Shown here: positions 6,723 to 12,719 of the stretch, one piece after another
Position numbering within the stretch: the first letter of the stretch is position 1
How the letters are laid out: each line of letters starts with the position of its first letter
From: Martensiomyces pterosporus
Taxonomy: Eukaryota; Kickxellomycota; Kickxellomycetes; Kickxellales; Kickxellaceae
Assembly: GCA_025201845.1 (NCBI GenBank)
Contig: MU604180.1
Location: 1 to 12,719 of the forward strand
Reading direction: 5' to 3'
DNA: 12,719 nt
Notes under the pieces: model-generated
Databases searched by the model: none
Seen by the model: only the letters and a program-made list of their open reading frames with translations
Told to the model about the DNA's origin: nothing
Made by a program: the position numbers and the translations under genes

Positions 6723-8667
6723 GGGAGGCAATGGGATGATGTGTCCTTGTCTGCCGGCTCTGCACCAAACACTTGGCCCACATTTGGACATCCGCGCAGC
6801 GACTGGCTGCGTTTGCTAACTGTCAGATTTGGCACCAAGACCTGCATAGCGCTGTTTGGATCGGCTGGCTGCGCCTGCATGTTGCAAGTATATGAATCTT
6901 GTTTGTCGATATCCTGTGCTGGTGAGGGTGCTGTAGCCACCGCCATTTGCAGCGCTTGAATGGGCTGTAGCGATGCAAGCGGGTTTGCGGCGGGACTGCT
7001 GCTATTCTCACTGGCTACGGTGAACACTCTTCTTGCTGCCTTTTGTGCCATTGCCAGAAGCGACTTGAAATTGAACCCAAGCACGGCATCTAGAATGCGT
7101 GCAGCTCCCGGGGCATCTGCACCATCGTCTTTCGCCTGGCTACCGTTGTTGGTGGCAGCGTGAGCATGATCCCAGAAGCGACTTGAAGTTGAACCCAACC
7201 ACGGCATCTAGAATGCGTGCAGCTCCCGGGGCATCTGCACCATCGTCTTTCGCCTGGCTACCGTTGTTGGTGGCAGCGTGAGCATGATCCCTTGGCGAAT
7301 AGCGATGTGGCTCGGCCTCGTCACAGTGTGGCCTAGACGCTGTGGTGCTAGACACGTTTCTTTGCATAGATGCGTTTGTTGTCGAGCTTGCAGACACAAA
7401 GTTGCTACCGCTGCTGTGCCAGTTCTTCTCCAAAGCCAGCGAGGTCGAACGCATCGGAGCGCTCTCGAGGTCGCCACTCTGGCTACAGTCGCTGTGCAAA
7501 CTGCACTGCGTGTTCTTACAGCTGCCATCTGCAATGCCAAGTGGCGAGGCACTGCAGGACGCGCTGGTGTGAGCAAGGTCGCCAGAGTCTCGACCTGCGA
7601 ACACCCGCCTGTGCAAGTACCACACAAGGAACAGCGCAATGAGGATAAGAAGCAGCGCCATCGAAATAATCACAGTCACGTACAGCATTCGACCAGGAGA
7701 GCTGGCATGGCACCCCTGAACAACAAGTGCATTGCGGCAACAGGTGTTATCTGCACGTTTGCAAAAGTCACACACTGGAGCCATGCTCTGAAGGGTGCTC
7801 TGGCTTCTGCTGTGTCTGGCAATAGTAAACCCTACAGCGGATAAATGCAGTGCGCTGGCAGCACCATTAGCAGCAGTAGTGGTTTGCTTTGTTTTTGTGC
7901 ATCAGAAACGTTGCACCAGTGCTGGCATTCAACAGTATGTACCTAGACATACCACATAACTCAGAATCGTTTTCCACGCCAGAAACGCAATCAGATTCGC
8001 CGTTATATGGCCAAGAGTCACAGCTCTCCGCGAGCGATAAGCGCCTGTCTTCGGCCAAATTGGTGTCGTTGCAAATTCTTTCGTCAGCCGTTAAAGAAGA
8101 CCACTCGCTTACATAGATGTTGCAGCTGTCCGCACAGAGCGCTGGTGGCTGGTGATAGTGGTTGCACAGCCGCGTCTCCGTGCTTTCAAGGAGGCTGCGG
8201 CATGTGTACGAAATGCGGTAGCGTGGCATTGGGTGGCCTACCCAGGACTGGCATCCAAAAAACTGATTGATGTACCGGTGCTCGCCCGTAGAGTTGAAGT
8301 AGGCATCCAGCACAGCGTCGAATGCTTGCGCATCAGTGACATGCTGCCCGCTAACAGTCACCAGCGTCGACATGTAGTAATCCCCGTATCCACCTCCGCA
8401 GTACTTTGACGACTTTAGAGAGAAGCAGTGGCCATGTATGCCATCACCATCGTGCTCAAGCGCTGCAGGTACTCTCTGCTCCGCTGCTGGAGCGCTGCTT
8501 GCGGCAGCTGACATTGCCAGTGCAATTGCCGATCCAGATGCGCTGCTGTAATGGTTCAGCCCTGCCAGATGGAGTGGCGGTATCTCGTGTACGCCAGCAG
8601 CATCAAATAACTCGCTTTTCAGCGAGCTGTCCTCCAGCACGCCCAGTTCCGTAGCCATTTTAGCCAT
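6326..8667 (-). CDS. Membrane protein with Cys-rich ectodomain, TM and C-terminal SH3 domain; frame broken by a tandem duplication
   Basis: This gene has exon 1 at 8667-7953, an intron at 7952-7832 and exon 2 at 7831-6326. The ectodomain has many cysteines (for example CFSLKSSKYC, FGCQSW, SYTC, LCADSC, PVCDFCKRADNTCC) and N-glycosylation sequons (FNST, CNDT). One transmembrane helix follows at about residues 287-309 (MLYVTVIISMALLLILIALF), then a HRR stop-transfer. The cytoplasmic part has a Ser/Thr-rich linker, 11 glutamines and a C-terminal SH3 domain (LYPYSPAENDELSI ... DGWTFVQ ... GAVPAVCL, about 6385-6545). The architecture suggests a surface sensor or scaffold that recruits proline-rich partners. 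As sequenced, the 118-bp duplication (7054-7291) shifts the frame: translation would stop at TAG 7140-7142 after 468 residues, losing the SH3 domain. With one copy removed the gene reads 700 residues without interruption. The first ATG is at 8667, with another at 8658. Neither gives a clear signal peptide, so the N terminus is uncertain; the hydrophobic Ala-rich stretch near residues 45-60 is a weak substitute. Confidence 0.8.
6689..6721 (-). repeat. (CAG)11 repeat encoding polyglutamine
   Basis: Eleven uninterrupted CAG codons on the minus strand encode Q11 followed by PQPSQ, in the cytoplasmic linker between the membrane helix and the SH3 domain. Pure triplet tracts like this commonly vary in length between isolates. 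The opposite strand reads polyAla/polyCys/polyLeu frames that are not genes. Confidence 0.95.
7054..7291 (-). repeat. 118-bp tandem duplication within the SH3 gene (frameshifting)
   Basis: The segments 7054-7173 and 7172-7291 match head to tail with a period of 118 bp and a 2-bp shared junction (CC). I see two mismatches: A7070/G7188 and G7081/C7199, the latter giving DAVLG in one copy and DAVVG in the other. Both copies encode the same peptide (DHAHAATNNGSQAKDDGADA and onward) in the frames that join the membrane part to the SH3 part. Because 118 is not a multiple of three, running through both copies changes frame and meets a stop at 7140-7142. Confidence 0.95.
7832..7952 (-). other. Spliceosomal intron of the SH3 gene
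   Basis: A 121-bp intron read on the minus strand, with donor GTATGT (7952-7947), candidate branch site CTAAT with its A at 7867, and acceptor TGTAG ending at 7832. It is in phase 1. Splicing joins ...NDSELCG to FTIARHSRSQS, linking the Cys-rich ectodomain in frame to the PVCDFCK and membrane segment. The unspliced frame stops after NHYCC. The total coding length with one copy of the 118-bp duplication removed is an exact multiple of three, which supports the model. A different acceptor is possible. Confidence 0.75.
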
Positions 8668-9391
8668 AGATCGACAGGTAAAGGTGCGATTTAAAGGGTG
8701 GGTGCAGAACAAGTGTAGCAGATGTTGCAGAAAATAAAATTTGGACTGCAGGAGAAGAAGCGTATTGCGCTACGCCGGTCCTTGCTCGCGCCGAGTCTAT
8801 ATTCCTCACCAGCATATCCACAGATCCCTGCTCAGCAGCACCTTAGGGCATCCCAGACACTGCTTTTGCATGCCAAACTACAAGATAAATAAATAAGCGC
8901 TGGCATGTAGTAAGGCAAACGTTTCCTGCAAGATCACTGTGCAGATTGGAGTACATGCAGTAGCAGCGCTTGCCGGCAATGCCTTGCTGGCCAAATCTCC
9001 CCGCTCCACGATAGCACGATGCCCGCCACCACCGCTGCCTTCGCTTTATGCGCATGCCATGCCATGCCAACCAAAGCTGCGCTCTCCCCGCTTCATTTCA
9101 AATGTCTCACCTTGGCCAAGAACACAACAAAGCGACAAAGCAAACAACCACAGCGTGGATATCGCAAATAGATGGTAGCAAGCGCAGCAGCTCCTGTGAT
9201 TGGACAATACTCAGAGCTATTTTTACCTTTATTGGCTGGGCTGCTGAACGTTTGTCAACTGCCACCACAGCCGCCAGTCTATTTGCATTTCTGCTTTGCA
9301 CACCAGAAGCACGCATTTCCCCCCTCTCCACACCCCCATCCCGTGTGCGCAACACGTCGATTCAGCATACTGCCGCCGGGCTTGTAAACAA
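8668..9391. promoter_or_regulatory. Divergent promoter region between the SH3 and DUF726 genes
   Basis: This 724-bp region separates two genes that point away from each other and should contain both promoters. Visible elements are two ATTGG (inverted CCAAT) boxes near the plus-strand gene, an AAATAAATAA stretch at about 8885-8895, a CATGC pentamer run (9050-9067) and an AT-rich AAATTTTATTTT on the minus strand about 70 bp upstream of the SH3 gene start. Open frames on both strands show no protein-like features. Confidence 0.6.
9199..9235 (-). promoter_or_regulatory. Pair of inverted CCAAT boxes
   Basis: ATTGG occurs at 9199-9203 and again at 9231-9235, 32 bp apart (about three helical turns) and 160-190 bp upstream of the hydrolase ATG. 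CCAAT elements bind the HAP/NF-Y complex in fungi and work in either orientation. The matched spacing is suggestive, but each motif is only five bases. Confidence 0.4.
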
Positions 9392-12300
9392 ATGACAGGC
9401 GATGCAGCCAAACGCGAGCATTCACGCCCGAGCATGAGCATGAGCATGAGCATGATGCCAAGCACACGGACAAGTCTCAGCGCAAAGCCAGCCTCGCCTC
9501 ACGTAACTCCCCACACTCCGATGCGTCTGCGAGAGTACGAGGGCTTTCTTCCGCGGCACCCCTCGCGTGGGCATTCTGAAACGTCCCTTTCGGTTATTGT
9601 GCCCGATATGCCTGCTCCGCTCAACTCTGCGCCCTCAGCGCTAGCTCACAAGCACGACCGGCGGCGCGACTACTACACCGACAGCTCTACGTTAGAGGCA
9701 GCAATGGGCAGGTCCGCACCTGACAACGCTGGAATCCGCTATGACAACTCGGAGCGGCCATCGAGCGAGGCCACAACAATCTCGCTGACCCCCACCAGCC
9801 GTGTCGCATCTCCTACTGTATACCAGTTTGACAATGATGCGGCGCAGCCCAGCGGCAGCAGCGGCAGAGCTGGTCGAACATCAAGAGGTGCAGCATACAC
9901 TGAGCGGGCTGGGACACGGAAGGGTGGAGCCCCCTTGTTTAGGCGCGCAGTGAACAACACAGCTACACATGCAAGGCAGTATGGCGACTATGGCCCCGAC
10001 TCTCGCCTCCCCCGGTTCGTGGTCGACAGGCTCCGCAGGTCGGAATCGAATGGCTCTGTGACGCCGGACTGCACGGATGGACGAACAGGGGAAAGCGGTC
10101 GGGCAAGCACCGCAAGCCGTGGCAGTCAAAACAACGAATCCGCAATGCACTCGCCCAGAAGCAGCGCAAGCTCCGTGGCAATGCAAAACATGCTGGAGCT
10201 GGAAGAGGCTAAGCTGCTGGAGGCTGAGAAGAAGAGCCAGCTGCGTGCGATAGACAGCATCCTCTCTGAGGAGCAAAAAATTGCGTACGTCGGGTTGGTG
10301 TACCTGCTGCTGGTTGATATTCAGGATCGCCTGAATGTACAGTTCAAGGAGTCGCAGTCGTCCACCGCGAGCTATATGAACTTCTCCAGGAGGGTCATGC
10401 GCAACATGTATGCACACATTTGCATCTCAGCCGAGGAGCAGCGCATGATTGAGCTGCTGCCGCGCCACAAAATCTGCAGCGAGGATATGGCCATGTCTCT
10501 TGCGGCCCAGGGAGACACAATCCTTGTTGAGTCTGACCAAGACTTGGCAGTAATGCACTCAACAACAGAAGACCTTATAAATGAGCTACGTCGGAGCTCC
10601 GAGTGCCGCTCCAGCTCAGAATCCACACGCAGATCAAAGTCCAAGAAGCGCAAGGCAAAGAGCCAGAAAGAGGATCCAGAGGATGTCTACTCTTGCTACT
10701 CGATGCTACCCATGGAGGCCATTGACCCAGAGCCAGAGCATGCGCAGGAAGCCACAAAGACCTCGCTCGAGGCTGCCTCCTCGATCCCACCCGCTTGGCC
10801 AGAATCTCCATCGGACAGCACTAGCGAGAGCTCGCGCTCGTCGGTCGACATTACAATACACTCAGCGACTGCCGATGACAGGTCCCTGCCAAACAGTCCC
10901 AGCCTCGCCAACACTGGCACTTGCTCTATCTCGGAGCCAACTGCGCAGCCAGAAGGCGCACCTGTCGATGAGGCTGACGAAGAGACGCTCACCAAAGTCA
11001 ACGCTGATCAGCCTCTGGTCATTGATGTCCGTGCTACACTGGTCCTTGACCTCTTTCTCTTACTTCTGGCCGACGAGGTCTACGATGGCCGCGGCCGGTA
11101 CTTGCTGCGTCGGTTGGCTGAGGCCCTCAAGTACCCGTGGACCGAAGTGATGCGGTGCGAGCGCCGTGTGACGCGCCAGCTGCATCTACACGACTATGCT
11201 GTCGATGTAACGTTGTCCACTAAAAACACAGCCAAATCCGTCGTAAAGGAGCGAGCACACAAGGGCAAGAAGAGGCGGTTGATGATCATTGGACTCGCCA
11301 CAGTTGGCGGCGGCCTTGTTATCGGCCTGAGTGCAGGCCTTTTGGCACCTGCAATCGGCGCAGGCATCGGAGCCACTCTAGGAGCAATCGGTGTTGCAAA
11401 CACCGGCGCCTTTTTTGGCAGCATTGGAGGCACTGCACTTATCACTGGCGCGGCAACCTTGACCGGAAGCGGGCTGGCAGGGCGCCAAATCTCAAGACGC
11501 ACACGCTTCGCAGAGCAGTTTGAGTTTATTCCGTGCACCAGCGAGCAGCAAACAAACCTGATTCTCACTGTGCCTGGCTGGCTGGGAAAGGCAGATAACG
11601 GCGTGTTTTCGTTCTCCACTCTGGACCCGCTGAACGGCGACCATTGCAGTCTTTTGTGGGAATCAGATGCGTTGCGTCGTCTGGGCAGCTCGCTGCGTAT
11701 GATCGTTGGCGAGGTATTCTCTATCACTCTCACGCAGACGCTTCAGCACACTGTTCTGCCGAGTCTGCTGGGACCGCTCTCCATACCCATGTGGCTTGCA
11801 AAGCTTGGCTACGTGCTAGACAACCCTTGGTCTAGCGGCTGCGAATTGGCATTCAAGGCGGGGCCGATCATCGCGGATCTACTTCTCCAGCGTGTGCAGG
11901 GCCAGAGACCGGTGACCTTGGTGGGCTACTCAATTGGCGGGCGCCTTATTTTCTACGCACTGCTCGAGCTTGCGAGGATGAATGCCTATGGAATTGTCGA
12001 GGATGTGTACCTTTTCGGTGCCCCGATTGTTGCCTCTGAGGAGGAATGGCGCTTGGCATCCAGCGTTGTGGGCGGCCGCTTTGTAAATGCTTACAGCACA
12101 AAGGACTGGATCCTCAGCTTCTTCTACCGCACAACCAATCTCGGCCGCAACTCCATTGCCGGCCTGCACCCCATCTCTGGAGTCAACGGCCTCGAAAACA
12201 TCGATGTCTCGGACGAGGTCCCTGGCCACAATGCGTACCGCGAGCTCATGCCCCTGCTGATGAAAAACATTGGCGTCCAGGTCACCAGCACTGAGCTGCA

Positions 12301-12652
12301 CGATCCGAATGAAAAGTCTGGTGATAGCGAGCATGACCGCGAGATGATTACTGAGCTCCAAAAGGCCGCTGAGATGCTGGAGGAGCACGACAAGAAAAAG
12401 AAGAAATGGACGCAGCGCTGGTCTTTCTGGGACAGCGGATCATCATCAAAAACAAGCGCCAGCTCTCCTCCTGTCAGGCACACAGCACCTGCGCCATCCA
12501 CAGCGGCAGACACATCTGCTGAAGTGGATGCTGCTGCGCGCGAGCTAGCGGAGCTGGGGATCCAGATCAAGGAGGTCGAAGCAACACTGCCAGCACTAAT
12601 TGTTCAGGACTCTGACGAACGCTCCAAGCACATGGATGGCGCTCACAAGTAG
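9392..12652 (+). CDS. TMCO4/Mil1-family (DUF726) membrane-associated alpha/beta hydrolase
   Basis: A single-exon gene for 1086 residues, close in length to yeast Mil1 (YFL034W) and longer than animal TMCO4. The start is the first in-frame ATG (MTGDAAK). Residues 1-265 are low-complexity, Ser/Arg-rich and probably disordered, with an MSMSMSMM run. A charged helix (267-290, LELEEAKLLEAEKKSQL) leads into a helical domain (about 290-385), then a KKRKAK-containing disordered linker. A second helical part (about 545-600) precedes Gly/Ala-rich hydrophobic segments at about 631-695, which probably insert in membrane. The hydrolase domain (about 715-965) contains TVPGWLG and the nucleophile elbow GYSIGG with Ser847. 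Asp905 (STKDWIL) and His946 (PGHNAYREL) sit where the rest of a Ser-Asp-His triad is expected. The C-terminal tail has a Lys-rich coiled coil and a final helix. The family is predicted to be lipase-like; yeast Mil1 is reported to associate with the AP-1 clathrin adaptor. Substrate unknown. Confidence 0.92.
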   Translation: MTGDAAKREHSRPSMSMSMSMMPSTRTSLSAKPASPHVTPHTPMRLREYEGFLPRHPSRGHSETSLSVIVPDMPAPLNSAPSALAHKHDRRRDYYTDSSTLEAAMGRSAPDNAGIRYDNSERPSSEATTISLTPTSRVASPTVYQFDNDAAQPSGSSGRAGRTSRGAAYTERAGTRKGGAPLFRRAVNNTATHARQYGDYGPDSRLPRFVVDRLRRSESNGSVTPDCTDGRTGESGRASTASRGSQNNESAMHSPRSSASSVAMQNMLELEEAKLLEAEKKSQLRAIDSILSEEQKIAYVGLVYLLLVDIQDRLNVQFKESQSSTASYMNFSRRVMRNMYAHICISAEEQRMIELLPRHKICSEDMAMSLAAQGDTILVESDQDLAVMHSTTEDLINELRRSSECRSSSESTRRSKSKKRKAKSQKEDPEDVYSCYSMLPMEAIDPEPEHAQEATKTSLEAASSIPPAWPESPSDSTSESSRSSVDITIHSATADDRSLPNSPSLANTGTCSISEPTAQPEGAPVDEADEETLTKVNADQPLVIDVRATLVLDLFLLLLADEVYDGRGRYLLRRLAEALKYPWTEVMRCERRVTRQLHLHDYAVDVTLSTKNTAKSVVKERAHKGKKRRLMIIGLATVGGGLVIGLSAGLLAPAIGAGIGATLGAIGVANTGAFFGSIGGTALITGAATLTGSGLAGRQISRRTRFAEQFEFIPCTSEQQTNLILTVPGWLGKADNGVFSFSTLDPLNGDHCSLLWESDALRRLGSSLRMIVGEVFSITLTQTLQHTVLPSLLGPLSIPMWLAKLGYVLDNPWSSGCELAFKAGPIIADLLLQRVQGQRPVTLVGYSIGGRLIFYALLELARMNAYGIVEDVYLFGAPIVASEEEWRLASSVVGGRFVNAYSTKDWILSFFYRTTNLGRNSIAGLHPISGVNGLENIDVSDEVPGHNAYRELMPLLMKNIGVQVTSTELHDPNEKSGDSEHDREMITELQKAAEMLEEHDKKKKKWTQRWSFWDSGSSSKTSASSPPVRHTAPAPSTAADTSAEVDAAARELAELGIQIKEVEATLPALIVQDSDERSKHMDGAHK
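9431..9454 (+). repeat. (AGCATG)4 hexanucleotide repeat in the hydrolase gene
   Basis: Four perfect AGCATG units encode alternating Ser-Met residues about 13 codons after the start. It is in frame and adds four extra ATGs just downstream of the first, so copy-number change would alter length by two residues per unit without a frameshift. Confidence 0.95.
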
Positions 12653-12719
12653 ATTTTGCAGAATTGCATGGCTCCATGACCCATTGTAGGCGTCTTAGTT
12701 TACTGCGTGTGTAGCTCTT
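12653..12719 (+). other. 3' flank of the hydrolase gene
   Basis: Sixty-seven bases after the TAG stop (12650-12652). No polyadenylation signal or further gene is seen before the window ends. Confidence 0.5.

Noticed and set aside
6604..6819. Plus-strand frames with polyAla or polyCys across the CAG repeat
   Set aside because: They are readings of the opposite strand of the polyglutamine tract in the SH3 gene.
6326..7207. Independent SH3 gene starting at the ATG at 7207
   Set aside because: That ATG lies inside the duplicated segment, and its first residues (MPWLGSTSSRFW) are a frame-shifted reading of the other copy. The SH3 part more likely belongs to the upstream membrane protein.
8668..8712. 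Upstream TTG start of the SH3 gene
   Set aside because: Non-ATG start, and the added residues (TTG-coded first residue, then FCTHPLNRTFTCRS) do not form a signal peptide or conserved motif.
9296..9391. Upstream TTG extension of the hydrolase (32 extra residues)
   Set aside because: There is no ATG in this stretch; the first in-frame ATG is 9392.
8843..9395. Several 70-115 codon frames on both strands in the divergent region
   Set aside because: No protein-like composition, motifs or supporting splice structure; this is the expected promoter space of two divergent genes.

Overview
The window looks like nuclear DNA of a fungus, most likely an early-diverging, zygomycete-type lineage. The reasons are compact genes, few and short GT-AG introns (two are supported here), a eukaryotic cytosolic seryl-tRNA synthetase, and three fungal-type proteins: a secreted PA-domain subtilase, a membrane protein with a Cys-rich ectodomain and a cytoplasmic SH3 domain, and a TMCO4/Mil1 (DUF726) hydrolase. 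A Kickxellomycotina-like source is my impression from the protein families, not something the sequence proves. No tRNA, rRNA, CRISPR array, transposase or prokaryotic operon was recognised.

Layout. (1) 1-1912, plus strand: leader and two-exon gene for seryl-tRNA synthetase. The leader keeps the synthetase frame open from an ATG at 68, giving a possible 82-residue N-terminal extension. (2) 1913-2443: convergent intergenic region holding a 168-bp tandem duplication with one mismatch. (3) 2444-5257, minus strand: single-exon secreted subtilisin-like protease of 937 residues. (4) 5258-6325: promoter of the protease and 3' flank of the next gene; no convincing gene. (5) 6326-8667, minus strand: two-exon gene for a membrane SH3 protein. 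A 118-bp tandem duplication inside its second exon breaks the reading frame between the transmembrane segment and the SH3 domain. (6) 8668-9391: divergent promoter region with two inverted CCAAT boxes. (7) 9392-12652, plus strand: single-exon TMCO4/Mil1-type alpha/beta hydrolase of 1086 residues. (8) 12653-12719: 3' flank.

The four genes do not form an obvious pathway. One is housekeeping (translation), one is secreted proteolysis, one looks like a surface sensor or adaptor, and one is a membrane-associated lipase-like protein. I see no novel multi-gene system. The points most worth checking are the frame-breaking duplication in the SH3 gene (real null allele, intron birth, or assembly artefact), its resemblance to the second tandem duplication, and the open N-terminal extension of the synthetase.
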